A stretch of 64,000 nucleotides of DNA. Source: Ptiloglossa arizonensis (taxonomy: Eukaryota > Arthropoda > Insecta > Hymenoptera > Colletidae). Made by a program: the position numbers and the translations under genes. The notes beneath the pieces are model-generated. The model saw nothing but the letters and a program-made list of their open reading frames with translations, had not been told where the DNA came from and searched no databases. The stretch lies in assembly GCF_051014685.1 (NCBI RefSeq), contig NC_135054.1, positions 8,746,001 through 8,810,000 on the forward strand. The letters are read 5' to 3'. Of this stretch, positions 11,340-25,020 are shown one piece after another (positions within the stretch are counted from its first letter, which is position 1; each line of letters begins with the position of its first letter).

Positions 11340-13604
11340 GTAAGCCTTTTTTTCGTCTGTTTTACATAGCCAAAGTATCAAAGTTCAATATGTATACCAA
11401 ATAAACAGCCCTTTGTAGTTCACTATAGGAAAATCTCGCGCGAAAGACTGAATGGCCTGAGTAAAAATAAATTTTTATTTTTTAACAAGTCACGTCTTGA
11501 GTTACCGATTTTCAACAGGCAATTTCGTTTTCGACGAGAATTACACGGACGAACTCTGCAAATCGTGCAACCGTTTTTATTACTTTTACAAACAAAACGA
11601 TCCGATCTCAGTTCATCGTGCGACCATTTCCGAAACTGTTGCATTTTCGAAACTAACTTACGTCCGGAAACAATTTCGTGAATAATTCGTCAGTTTCGAA
11701 GATGGTCACGCGACAAGATCAAAATGGGATTTTTCGTTATTTTGATCGCACAAACGAATCGTTGCTCTTCGCTACGACTGGCTGCACAGTGGTTGAAAAT
11801 ACCAAAAAGCTTGCCAAACTGTTAATCTTGCTGTTTCTAATTTACTCCAACTATGCGAATATATTTATTTTTGTCTTTATTTCCAACTTCTGCAGCCACC
11901 TTCGAAAGTTGTCCAATTGGGATAGAAATAATCTTGACGTCGTGAATAAGTATTTTGTTCACGGACGATAGCATTTTATACAAGTCGTACAATGAAATCT
12001 AGCGTTCTGCAGTTTGAAAGCAGTACATACCATACGAGTATTTACTTCATAACCACGGCTAAGTGTTTGTACAATGACCGCAAAGCGAATAATCAATATT
12101 TCATCAATGTCAGTTGTAGAGGCACGGAAAGCCGAGTTATTAAAAAATCGTGCAGCATTGCCATCGTTCGATGTTATTGCGCATTGAATTGTAATAAGAA
12201 TCGAACCAATCGAAACTTCAATTTTTGTCCAGTCTCGTACCGTGATTTCGTTTATTTCTCCATTCTGCTTCAAATTGGTCACTTTTTGAAATCCAAAGCC
12301 CATAGACCGCACAAACGTAGCTTATAATTGCATAAATTGATGAACGTACTCGCGTAACGCGAAGTATACTATTTCATTGGTTACGTTTTCAAATTGTTCA
12401 TTTCCTGCGATAATATTTCAAATACGTTCCGTTCGAAAGACGATACATTTTGCAAAAAATAATACGAACAAAACGCGTAGAATTCGGTGAGAAATGTTCG
12501 AAAAGTTGAACCCAAAACGATACAAAATAATGTACATTGAAACTATTTTTTCACTCCATAGAACGATACCTTTATTTTATATACGAAGAAACTTGCGAGC
12601 ATGCTTGTCCAACGAAAGTTTATAATTGGTTAGTACCAATTTTCCAATGTCCTAATTCTTATATGGAGCAAGGTTTAAATCGAGACGAAAATTCTAATAT
12701 TAGTTTTCAATCGATTCGCAAAATATTATTTATACATCCGGTATGCAGGACAACCGAGTGAACGTGCACCATCGTGTTAAAAAAACACGATAGCCTGAAC
12801 TTTCACCCTGTTTCAAACTTGAAACTTTCCAATTCATAAAATGGTATCACGATCGTAGGTTTGAAGGATTTTCAGCCACTGTGCACCGTGATCGGTAAGA
12901 AACGTTACGATCGTAGGAAATCGTTCATCGGTGGTGTGAACGGTTCGCAGAGTTCGTCTCGTTAGAATAGAACCGTCACGTTCGCTGTCTCGCCAATGAT
13001 CGTATTAGTGGTGGAAGAGATACAAGAAACTCCTCGAGGCGTACTCAAGTGGTATGTAAAATGAACCCTCGTGAGAACAAGACGCTAAATGTGTTTCCTC
13101 GCTACTCGTACGGCCGCATTTGGTTACTTTTATTCAGACATTCACGTCCCAGCGTCAAAAGGTTACCGAACCTGTCTCGAACTTTAGACACCGGGCACTC
13201 GAGCCGACCTATCTTACACGCGTCGCGACTACCACGAGTTCCAGCTCTCTATCTTCCATCGACGGATACGTCGGTAGATTAAGTTGGCGAGACAGACGAT
13301 GGCCGCAAGATTTACTCTCCCCCAGACACACAAGACGTTGAACATTTCGAATGCACAGTGTTCTCCGATTGGTTCGTCCTTGGCGACCGTACAATTTTTC
13401 CGTGACGTGTACTCGTGATCTCGACCATGACCCTCGTGTCACGTGAGTAGATTGCGTTTTCCACTCGACGACAACACGTTAAGTCATCCCATAAGTACAG
13501 CCTCGATTCGAATTGAATTCAACTATCGTACTATCTGCCTATTCGTCTGTAATATTTACTCACAACTTTCGCATTATCTGCCTAGTTGTCTGTAATATTT
13601 ATTC

Positions 13605-13840
13605 ACAACTTTCATATTATCTGACTATTTACTTACAACTTTCACATTATCTGACTATTTACTTACAACTTTCATATTATCTTACTATTTACTTACAACT
13701 TTCATATTATCTGACTATTTACTTACAACTTTCATATTATCTGACTATTTACTTACAACTTTCATATTATCTGACTATTTACTTACAACTTTCATATTAT
13801 CTGACTATTTACTTACAACTTTCATATTATCTGACTATTT
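13605..13840 (+). repeat. 30-bp minisatellite, about 8 units, with degenerate flanks
   Basis: The unit is 'ttcatattatctgactattt' followed by 'acttacaact', repeated with almost no change. More diverged units extend from about 13540 to 13925. Because 30 is a multiple of three, the array creates a long open frame (13513-13848) with a ten-residue periodic peptide; this is an artefact, not a gene. Confidence 0.95.
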
Positions 13841-16800
13841 GTCTGTAATATTTACTCACAACTTTCATATAATCTGCCTATTTATCTGTAATATTTACTT
13901 ACAATTTTTATATCTGCCTCTATTAGTCTGTAATATATCCACGATCGTTTCGGTTCCCAATTTTTCAAAAATTCTACCCTCGAGCAAACACCTGGCCAGT
14001 TCCAAATTATCTCTGTTTCTAACGTAACCAAAAACACGTTAATTCGATCGTTCGGTGCAATTCAATTTTCTTTTTCCATCGAACAGCTCTGTTTTGTTTT
14101 TATCGTTGACTTCGGTCGATTCAATTGCTCCGCGATACACACATCCGCAATGATTGTTCGATCGAGTGGCTTAAAACGTGCATACGCCACCGAACAATCA
14201 AGGGAATCTATCTCTGGATGCAAACCCAATGTTTCTTTGCTATTTAAAGACTTCTTCGAAATTTGGCCATTGTCGTTTCTACGGTTGCTGTGATACAGTA
14301 TCCGTGACACGAGGAAGACAACGATTAAGGTTATTTATTTACGGACCAGTGATCCGCTTCTGATAACTCGTGTAGTAGTATAACGTGTAGTAGTATTAAA
14401 TAGCATACTTAACTGAAAAATCTGTTCAAGGTTCATTGCAATGGCCAGGTGTCAATTAATAATAGAACGATTAGAAGTGAAGTCTCGAGAGAGCTCTTCA
14501 AGCACGAAAGCCAAAATTCACCGAATTCTAAGAATCGAAGGCAGATCGTATACTACCTACGTATTTTTCATTGCACGTAACACGGTTGCTATTATTAGCT
14601 GTCGTTGAATGCAACGTTCTTTGTATACGTTTACCCGAACTAGTTTATCGGATGTATCGAATTTTATAACATCACAGTCGACGGGTTCGCAACGCGTGAC
14701 GTTTTTTTGTTTTCTTCCTTTCTCTTTTTCTATTTTTAAAGAAATTTCGCGTCACTTGTGGGATGATTTAACAAATTTTTGTCCCTGCCCCCTCCCCTTC
14801 GTATAAACGAGCGAACACCGGAGGACAGTGTCATTCGACGTGGAATCGATTGCTTTGTTTGAACGACGATGCGCAGTGTCTGCGACAAGCATGTTGTGCG
14901 CCGCGAGTGTACGTGCATACGTGAGCATGTGTGGCTTATCGATTGTACGTATGTATTAACATCGGTACTCGAAAGGGCCCGATTCGATTTTTACTTGGGA
15001 ACTCATTGCTATGTCGATGTAAACGAGAAGTCTGAGCATCGCCGTTTAAACGTGGCCACGTCTAGCGTAACGTTTGTCTACGAATGTCGTTAGAACGCAA
15101 GAGATGCTCTGATACCGTAGCTCGCACTGTTAATCGTCGGGATAAGTAGCGAGATCGTCTCTTTGAAGTATGGCACATTCGACAAACCTTACGCGGCATA
15201 CAATAGCCCAAAAGTCTTTCACGATGAAACGAAGATTCGATTGACTCGTCTTCGATGAACATTCCACGTTTTTAGAAATTAATATCACCAACAACACCGT
15301 TTGACTGTTGAGTACAATATTTGGCAATCGATCTATTCTAATTCGTTGCACTCTGGGATGGGTAGTGACTTTGAATCGATCGAAGTGTTTAATCGGGGGA
15401 GTAACTAAAAGAATGAGAGAAGTAATGGTTATTTGAGATTCTGAAACTCGATCGAATCGAATGTTAAATCGCTCAAGGTATCAAGTAACTGGAGAAACAA
15501 TAGTTGCTTGAAAGCTTTTGCTTCGATCAACGTACAACGTTTCAGATTAATGAAATATTGCATATTACGTGCAAACTTTGAAAATAAATGTACAAGATGT
15601 TAGGAGGATTTATTATCTGCTCCTAAACTAACTACTTAATAAGTTCCTCTTAACATTGCCATACATTGAGATCTAAAGAACGTTAAAAACTTTATGTTAA
15701 CGTAAAGAATGGTTTAACGAGCATTACGCTATTTTCTTTCTTCAATTTACTACTCGTATTTGTACAACGCGAATTTGATTACAATATAGAGACAATTTTC
15801 TAAATATTTCAAAATTCTATAATTATTGAATTCATGAATTGAGAAAAATATTTATTTATTTAGTTTCGAGTTTCAGAGTCGAAATAAAAAATACACAATG
15901 TGTCGTAATTAAATACTTTTGTAGAAATCCAAGAAAAAAGAGTGCAAAAAATTAAACCAGTATTTCGAACAAATACCATCGATTCTCGTTCAAAGTACTT
16001 ACGTCATCAAACAGATACGTAGATCGTGATTCAATTAACATCGAACAGTGATTTGACATTTGTTTAAAAAATTCCCAGTTTCGCTTTTTGCCACTAACAA
16101 CCACGTCGTTAAGACTTGCATTACCTACATCGATGCGACGACGTGAGTCGAGTCTTCGTTGCACATCGAAGACGAACGTAAAAGGACCAGCTGAGGTCAC
16201 CAAGCAGCTTTACACCTTCTCTTTTTTACATTTATCGAATCGTACCTATTTAAATTGTGCCCCATCCCTGCAAGTCGCGTATATAAAAACAACTTTATAT
16301 ATGCCACGAAAAAGAGAAACCTCTCATCGGTTTGCAAAAGCAGCTCGCGCTAGGTCGGTCCACCTGCACGCCAGCTTGGACCGTCTCTCGTCTTGCTACA
16401 AACGAGAAAAGAAACTTAAAATGTAAGGAAAAACCGAGAAAACAAATAGAAAGCAAAAAAAAGAAAAAAAATTAAAAAAAAAAAAAAAAAAAGAAATACG
16501 TGAAAGGAAAATGGATAAGTGAAGAACGAGTACCGAGTAAGAGCTCGAGAGTTCTCTATAGCGATACTGGCTACCTGTGCCTTATGCCTATACCTCTATG
16601 TGTGGCCGTAGTCGGGACCGTCCTGATGTTCCGTGCAACTATACCACCCTCGTTCACGTGCGCAAGAAACACGCCGGTATGAAAATGTCTAAGGGAAACT
16701 TGGTCCAACAACGAGACTCGCCTCGAAAGAACTCGCTTATCGCGTTGGCACGAGGTTCAAGCACGAACCTGGGATACGAGAGCTGAACACGGGATAGAGG

Positions 16801-17245
16801 GAGGGATAGAATATTTAAACGAAAAAAAAAGATGGTTAAAAAAAAAGAAACGGAACACTCATGACGGTCTCCGACGGCGAGCTTCTATCGTCCTCGTACC
16901 TACACGCCTCACTCTGTCGTATGAAAAGAAGAGTCTATAGTGCGGATCGCGACGGCACCTTGCGCTTCAAAGTCTCTCGGGGCAAGGTGATTAGAAGAAG
17001 AGACTCCTATATACGTAGTTGCTGAAAACTCTTTTTCTCTGTACGCTGTCTCTTGACTGCCCAGGCTTTCGAAGAGTTTACTTTCGTTCAGCGCCCACAC
17101 GTGTGGGTTTGGAACATACTAGGCCATTGTTAACGATGGTGACGAATTGCACGAGATGTCCTATTTTAACTCTTTGCGATCGGATGTCGCCCGAGAGCTT
17201 ACACGGATCTTGGTGTCCAAGGGTTTGGCATTACTCGAATGACTT

Positions 17246-17620
17246 CGAATAAATTTTTATCTCAATGATTATTCGAATAAACCTTTATCTAGATAATTAT
17301 TGAAATAGAACCGTTTTATTTGAATAAACCTTCGTTTAGATAATTATTGAAATAGAACTGTTTTATTCGAATAAATCTTTATCTAGATAATTATTCGAAT
17401 AGAACAGTTCTATTCGAATAAATCTTTATCTAGATCATTATTCGAATAAAACTACTCTATTCGAATGAACCCTTATCTAGATAATTATTCGAATAGAACT
17501 ACTCTATTGGAATGAACCCTTATCTAGATAATTATTCGAATAGAACAGTTCTATTCGAATAAACCTTTATCTAGATAATTATTCGAATAGAATTGTTCTA
17601 TTCGAGTAATTTACTTGGAT
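17246..17620. repeat. 47-bp minisatellite built from palindromes
   Basis: Roughly eight units of 47 bp alternate two self-complementary motifs: TTATCTAGATAA, and ATTCGAATAGAAC joined through one base to GTTCTATTCGAAT. Units around 17395-17420 and 17535-17560 keep the second palindrome perfect over 27 bases; others carry one to four changes. Decayed units continue to about 17690. Confidence 0.9.
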
Positions 17621-17637
17621 AATCGTCCGCAAAGAAT

Positions 17638-18320
17638 AAAGGTTTATTTAGATAAAAATTCATCTGGCTAAAACTTTTATTCGAATAACGTGGTCCGGGC
17701 GAATAAATGTTTATTCGTTGGGTAAACGATAAAACTATTTTATACGTATGCGTGCATACGTATTTGTGGTGCGTATGCGTGTTGTATTCGTGCGGAATGT
17801 ATGTGGAAGGGTGTGGTATTTGCGTGTCAGTGTGTTCGTGTTGTGTGTTTTGTAGCATATAACTGTGTGACGTGTGTCATCTTGATCAGTGGTAAACAAT
17901 CAATGTTATTTTACAAAACAATTATTCGAGATCTATGTGTGATATTATCGTAATACGTAAACGAATATCACAGAAAAATCACCGTGATATTACGCACAAC
18001 ACACAAAAATTACACGTGTCGTACAAATACAAATTACATATTATACGCGTCGCATAAATGCCACACGCGCAAAATAACACACGTCGTACATATATGTGGA
18101 ATAACACAGAGTACGTACACACTACCACATAAATACCATACACATGTTACGTAGAAAATACCACACATAAAATACACGTATATACACCGCATACAAACAC
18201 GCTTGTGTACGTAAAAAAATTGTATCGTTTACATAACGAATGGAAATTTATTCGCTTGTCTACGTTACTCGAATAAACTTTTATTTCAATGAAAATTTAT
18301 TCGTGCTTCAGAAATAAAAC
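17638..18320. repeat. Large imperfect inverted repeat
   Basis: The left arm (about 17638-17880) is TG-rich and the right arm (about 18000-18320) AC-rich. Blocks such as 'gcgaataaat', 'attcgtt', 'gtaaacgat' and 'gtgtggtattt' on the left recur as complements in mirrored order on the right. The spacer of about 120 bases has its own small inverted repeat (gtgatatt and aatatcac). Confidence 0.7.
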
Positions 18321-21300
18321 GTCACTCGTTATTCTTATCTGTTATTCGTTATCTAGACGAAATTTTGCCAGTCATTGATCTAATAAGACAATTCTGACAG
18401 TACGTATGCTTCCGGTTTATATGTTCTGTCCGTGATGAAGTATTTGCAAATTGTTTGGTTAATAATTCCATAATATCTCCGACCGCAAAAGAGTTAATTT
18501 GTAATGGATATACCCAAAATTATGTCGAATTAAAGAAATTGGATGTATAGAAATTAAAAAACATCGAGATGATCGTTAAACTTCCATTTTCTCTGATGGA
18601 ATTTATCATTTCTTTCAACGCAGATGGAATCAACACGAGTGATATGATTTTCGCTAGAGAATTTAAAATTAAAGTAAAAAATTGATCCAATTGATCAGTT
18701 GCACTATTTCGAACGTTTAATACGAAATGCACTATTTTTGTTTTTGGTCATTTGTTTTTGAACATTTCAACATGAGTGTAAAATAATTGTAAAGTGGTAC
18801 GAATATTTGTAGCTACCTATTTTTTTTTTAAATTAAATTTCACTTTTAAAAATTCACGACTTTTTGGATCGACTTGATTTTTTCTCCGATGAACGCTCAG
18901 ACACGGGACCGGATGCGTTTGTTACACAATTCTTACATAATTATTAATAATAGAATAATATTAAATTAGAATTTTAATTTCACAGAAACTTGAAGTTTTC
19001 TTTCTTTCAAATCCCTGTTATTTCTTTTCAAAATTTGTAATACATCGTGGTAACCGAACGGTGATATTCAATTATTATTAAAAGGAGATTATTGTTTACA
19101 GCAAGTGACTGAAATAACATAAATGCACAAATATTATAAATAATGGAAAATAATACAAAAAAATACAAATAATGTACGAACAAATCGTACACATTTATAG
19201 GAATTGATTTAAAAAAAGAAATGAAAGACTTTTTCAATAGTCATACAAATGTAATACGATATAATTCAACACAATTTATTCATCCGATCTGAGTTAAAAA
19301 AAATACGACTCTTACTTTAGACACCATTAAGTGCTCTCACGTTGACAAATATACAAGAACAATAATATGTAAATTCCATGTTGCTTCCGTGCACCGATTC
19401 TGTACATTCGATTTTTTTCAGCGGAACGTACTTTTGGCGATACATCCATTTACACGGCATAGAACACCATGTGCAATTACAATAGAGGTTCGATTGTTAA
19501 GCGACATCGAGAGGTTTTGAGACTGTAGAACTGATTGCTTTTTCGTGCGCAAACTCGTTTGTGACGAAATCGCGTACAAAACTCAAATCCCCGCGAGGCA
19601 CGGTACTTTACCGCGGAATAATGTGAATCCGATTTTGTTGCAGCAACGATATTAACTTTCGCTGAACTAATAATACCAAAAGAAAATGGCTGGGTATGAT
19701 GCTCATTGTATCTTAACAACATGTCTGAACTCCTTATAACATACTTTACTCTCCTTTCTACGTTTTCAATTTGTTCTACGAATCTCGTCACGCTCATTGT
19801 CTGCCTTTACTTTTCCAACAAGTGTATATCGATCATCGTCAACGATGTGGTAAATCGGATCAATCGCATTGATTTGATTTGTCGCAGTTATACTCATTTT
19901 TGCTAACTAACTTGTGCTAGTAGGGCCCCCTACCAACGTACGAGCCTCGAGTCTTTCCACGTTCACCAAGTTTTAACGTTCTGTCGAAAGATATTCAAAA
20001 CGAAGTAGGAAGAGTTTTCGTTTAATGTATTCATGGTGATTCGAGGCACGTCTTTCCAGAAGGCACGATGCCTGACGATTTTAGTATAATGTTGGTGTCA
20101 GTGCGAGCTTGATCTATGACTGTTCATTCTGTCTGTATGTCTGTCTGTTTTCTGCGAACGCTAACATGCTGCTAACGATTACCTCTCATAAACACACGTT
20201 TTGGCCGCTTTCACTTTCGTTTACGGACTGCCCTTGCGAAGCGTTCGATCGTTCTTTTCCCTTTTCTGTTGATCACGGAATACCCCGTACAATTGACTCG
20301 CAATTACCGCGGGTAAGATCTTGCAAGCTTATTCGAGGCTTCGTATTTGAACCTTACTTTGACAGAAGATAACGAGCAATCGTACCGAAGTAGGTGTAAT
20401 CACGAGATCAATCTCTTACTCCAGGACGTTTTACGGAATAATTTCACCAATTTTACACGAAAATATTACTGTTTCTTCGCGCGAGTCAATCTGGCCTTCA
20501 TTTCGCGTAAATTAGAATATTTCGTAAAGTCACCGTCATTGAACCGAAAGGATCACTCGTATCACGTGAAAAGAATTTGTTAACGATATTTACGCATTTT
20601 GCAGCGGAGCCTTTCAGTTCCTTTGTTTATTGGTAATTAAAGGAAACAATGTCCTCGTACCATTTAAAGACGAGTTTCTTTTTGGAACCTTCTCAAGCTG
20701 TTTGGCACTTGGTTAAAAGTATGATGTCACAGAGACCCGATGTGATTCGAATGTTAAAGAACCGCTTCAAACCGAATTCAGTAGGCTCTGAAAGTAGGAT
20801 GATGATTCGAGCGCTAGTTAAAAATTCGAATTTACGCGGAGATGATGAATCAAACAGGATTCTAGCCTGAATAAAAAATTTATGAATTTAAGGGAATTAA
20901 GAAACTTTGAAAACACGTAAAGGATATTTTGGAGAGCGATACATTACGTATTTCTGCTGAACTGAATTTTCGTGAGCTGTGCTATTTTCCTTTATTTTTA
21001 TCCGTTAACGTGTACGATAAGTGTTGCGAAAAAATTTGGTAGAGAAATATCATTTATTTCAATTTAAATAAATACGTGTTTGTACGTGTCTTCTCTTTTG
21101 ATATTGGAAGTGTAAAAATTGTAACATTCGTCTGTTACGAATATTAACGTAACAATGAATAATTTGTAATATTTAGTATCGAAGATTTTGTGTGTTTGTT
21201 ACATTGTTCCATATGATCTAGTTCCTTTATAATTATGTACTTCCAATTAGTAGCGTAATACGTTTCTTTGGAAAATTTTACAATTGTGAAATGTAATTTA

Positions 21301-24049
21301 CAATATTTAAATTAGCGGAGTTCCCCAGATTGTTCATTTACATTATTATAATCAATTAGTACGAAAAAGTCAAGGTAACTAAATTATCAAATTATTGTAA
21401 ACAAATGATAATCTTTGACTTTTAAATATAATTCTTTCCTCTACGAAAGAACGAAATATTATTAAAGTATCCTTTACGTATTCTTAAAGTTTCATAATGT
21501 TTGAATTATCGGCTTGGGAATCTTCCCTAATCAATTAGGTCCTGGAGTCTCGGTACATTATCGAGGTTTCTTCTTTCAATTAAAATTACAGGTTCAAATT
21601 TTCTTTTCGAGCATCGTTGCTTCGTTGCTTTGTATGGTATTCTGTATAGGATGTCCATATATGAAAAGATACTAACACCAAAGAAGAAGAAGAAAAATGT
21701 AATTCGAAACGAACAAGTTCCTGCGAGTGCACATCCAAAAAACGTTTCCTTGAAAAATTATTATTAAAAAAGTTCGTATACTATATTTTTAAATCGAGAA
21801 TATTTAAAACTGTTTATCAGTTTGTATCTTCGTTTGAGAAAAAAGAAATTATGATACACGAGACTTGTAAAATTTAGAAAAAATGTTTAATTGGGATAAA
21901 AATAGTTCGCTATAAATGAAAATATTAGTAGTTGAAATTGTTCAGAAAATAACATTACACTGCACAACAAATGTCACATTGTTCAAAAGAATACAATACT
22001 TCGTTGTAATAAATTTTCAAGAATTCGTTGTACATGCTTACAGGAATTTTGTTTCAATGAAATTATATATTTCATTCAATTTCGATTTAGTATCCTGCCA
22101 TTTAAGGACATCTTTTAAACATCGAACTCTATCGCGATTATTCTAAAAAATTTCTTGTAAATTCGACGCAATTAAGTTCGGTATACAAAACCACCTCCTC
22201 CTACTATACATTGTTTTCTTGTGACTTTTATTTAATCGCAGTGTCTTTAGTTGCCTGAAATGTCTAACAATAGCAAGAGAGTGCATATCTGTGGATTACT
22301 TGTAACACGATTCAAAATTAAAGGGAGCACTATAAGATCCTAACGTTTCGGTAAAAATTGTGCCATTTTGAAATTCATTAACAAAATTACGCTAACCGTT
22401 CACAGTGGGTCGTTGATTCTTGTAGTATTACAATAATAAAAACGTTAGACTTAAAATTAGTAAAATTGCAAGAATAAAGTAGCGCTTCCCTCGCTGCAGC
22501 CCTCTACAAAAAAAAAAGAAAGCACATACCGATGGTACCATAATAAAAATGGTAAAATGGAATGCACGAATAAAAAAAAAAAAATTGAACGTGAAATTTG
22601 GTACCTGATTTTGAACAACAAAGGTAGGGGTCTGCCTCACTCTAACCATGCACGAAGAAAACTATTTAACCTTCTAGATGTTTTAGTCTGCTTCGTTTGT
22701 TAACATTGGTCGAAATGCAGTGCTCAAGCTTCCCTGATTTCTGTTTTCTGCTTCATACCCAAGAATGTGACTTGTTCCTTAGTTTCCTCTCTGTATTTCT
22801 CTGTCACGTACATCTTCACACATGCATTTTCACTGGAACTCTTTGCCTTCGTTATCACTTCATCTTCAATTTCACTACATCTTCTGCGCTGATTAATTAT
22901 CATTTACTAACTGTTCATACTGTGCATCCGCAGAAAGATGTATTCATGGAGAATTTGAAATTTTTGGTCGTGAAACGATACTACCAAAAAACGTGTATTC
23001 AAAGTACTATACAGGGTATTAGAAACAAAATATTATTACACTGCTCGGTAAATTACATAAGAAATGCCATATAAACGTGAACGTGGGAATAAAATTTGTT
23101 TAAATAAAATGCGATTTTCTGTTTCAGCGTTGCAAGTGACTTACTTGTTTCGAGTTATCGTAAATCTTGTGTAAAATAAATGACAGCCACGTAGTTTTCG
23201 CTCGTTCTGAACCTACGATTGCAATACTAATCCGATAGGGAAAGCCAATTTGGCTTACGAGTTTGACGACTCTGTGGATCTTGATTATCAGTCCCTTGAT
23301 AAGCTACCTAATTTGCTACCTAAAATAAATCAAAAAGCTTCGAACGATGTTCACCATGAATAAAGGGGACGTGAAAATAACAGACTCCGACAACTTACAG
23401 GGAACCGAGTCCAATTTATTTTTCCAGGACAATCGGCAATCATAAAGCCTGAACTCAACTCGACAGTACACGTCTCGGACAAATGATACGAATCGATCTC
23501 TCCAGACTAATCCGAATAGAAACAACAGGTGCACGATATCGTGCAGAATTGGGTCGATTTTCGTTTAAAAATATCTCCACCGGCGAGAAATAATTAACAA
23601 ACGAAAAATTTGCAACCACAGGAGAGTTACGATGTAAAATCATCGTTCGATAAACTCAGAGAAAGAATAAGACAAAAATTACCTGAGAATTGAAGAATGA
23701 TATATTTGTCAAATATAGAAGAGATACGTAAGCTTGAGAAGCACGAAGAAACAAGCAAACGTGTTCAAGAAGAAAGGTCGGAGCAGCGATATCGTTGATT
23801 TCGATCGAACATTTTCTGACGTATCCGGAACAAAAATGAATAGACACGTTATATCTAAATATAAACGTTTCGAATACCTATTATTTTCAAATATATTCAA
23901 CGTTAAAGTTTCAATGAAAAATAAACAAACCTTTGCTACCTGACGTAAGAGGTTATGCACCCTCATTTCGAGAGAGCAGAGCAACGTAGTGTTCTCGACG
24001 CCAAATTAACTGACCGCTCAAGGCTACTTCCCTGACTGCAAGTGACGTC

Positions 24050-24226
24050 ACAAACTGCCTTCTCTTTTTCACAACTCCTTCTATCTCCCTTAGTTCTCAT
24101 CTCCGTCTGTCTCCTCTTTTTCTCGTCTCTCCCTATTTCCTCTTTTTCTCGTCATCTTTTGTCTCCACTTTTTCTCATTCCCATTTGTCCCCTGTTTTTC
24201 TCGTCTCCTTCTATCTCCACTTTTTT
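24050..24226 (+). repeat. Pyrimidine-rich tract with degenerate TCTC repeats
   Basis: About 175 bases consist almost wholly of C and T, with recurring 'tttttctcgtctcc'-like units. It directly precedes the 197-bp tandem array. The open frame across it (24042-24386) has a low-complexity product and is not supported as a gene. Confidence 0.8.
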
Positions 24227-25020
24227 GGATACTCAAATAGACACGCTCGAATTTATAAGAGAGTATAACTCTGTTGCAACCTACGTTTGCGTTGAACCGC
24301 CAATAAAATTCATTTGCCTTCCTCTTTTGCTATTATCTTCTCATCAACCTGATATCTCTGTTTTTATTTCTTTGACTTTGGAGTAGGGCTAGAGTAGAGT
24401 CTTCTTTTATCTCGCTTTCTTTGGATACTCAAATAGACACGTTTGAATTTATAAGAGAGTATGACTCTGTTGCAACCTACGTTTGCGTTGAACCGCCAAT
24501 AAAATTCATTTGCCTTCATCTTTTGCTATTATCTTCTCATCAACCTGATATCTCTGTTTTTATTTCTTTGACTTTGGAGTAAAGGTTAGAGTAGAGTCTC
24601 CTTCTATCTCGCTTTCTTTGGATACTCAAATAGACACGTTTGAATTTATAAGAGAGTATGACTCTGTTGCAACCTACGTTTGCGTTGAACCGCCAATAAA
24701 ATTCATTTGCCTTCCTCTTTTGCTATTATCTTTTCATCAACCTGATATCTCTGTTTTCATTTCTTTGACTTTGGAGTAAAGGCTAGAGTAGAGTCTCCTT
24801 CTATCTCGCTTTCTTTGGATACTCAAATAGACACGTTTGAATTTATAAGAGAGTATGACTCTGTTGCAACCTACGTTTGCGTTGAACCGCCAATAAAATT
24901 CATTTGCCTTTCTCTTTTGATATTATATTTACTTTCTCACTCGTCTACCATAGATGATCTTCTCATTAACCTGATATTTTTGTTTTTATATTTTGACTTT
25001 CAGGCAAAGGCTAGAGTAGA
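24227..25020 (+). repeat. 197-bp tandem repeat, four copies
   Basis: Copies start at 24227, 24423, 24620 and 24817 with 'ggatactcaaatagacacg' and are nearly identical. The last copy diverges after about 100 bases and has a short insertion. The 196-197 bp period is not a multiple of three, so shared peptides in the ORFs here come from the repeat and do not indicate coding. Confidence 0.95.

Larger units (their letters stand above)
17166..18497. mobile_element. piggyBac-like miniature element with internal repeats
   Basis: The left end is TTAACTCTTTGCGATCGGA from 17166. The right end at 18494-18497 is TTAA, and read as complement it gives TTAACTCTTTTGCGGTCGGA. These are matching inverted termini with one inserted base, flanked by the TTAA of piggyBac-type insertion. 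The ends resemble those at 5992-6630. Inside are a 47-bp palindromic minisatellite and a large imperfect hairpin, listed next. There is no transposase ORF, so the copy is non-autonomous. Confidence 0.7.

Noticed and set aside
11959..12327. Overlapping ORFs of 117 aa (minus) and 111 aa (plus)
   Set aside because: Both strands are open over the same bases, neither peptide resembles a known family, and there is no splice or promoter context.
13513..13848. 111-aa ORF with ten-residue repeats
   Set aside because: The 30-bp minisatellite has a period divisible by three, so the open frame is an automatic result of the repeat.
18520..19906. Hydrophobic peptides that might suggest a chemoreceptor fragment (for example 19706-19906)
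   Set aside because: Insect gustatory and odorant receptors have few fixed motifs, and the expected C-terminal TYhhhhhQF signature was not seen; AT-rich DNA gives hydrophobic frames by chance.
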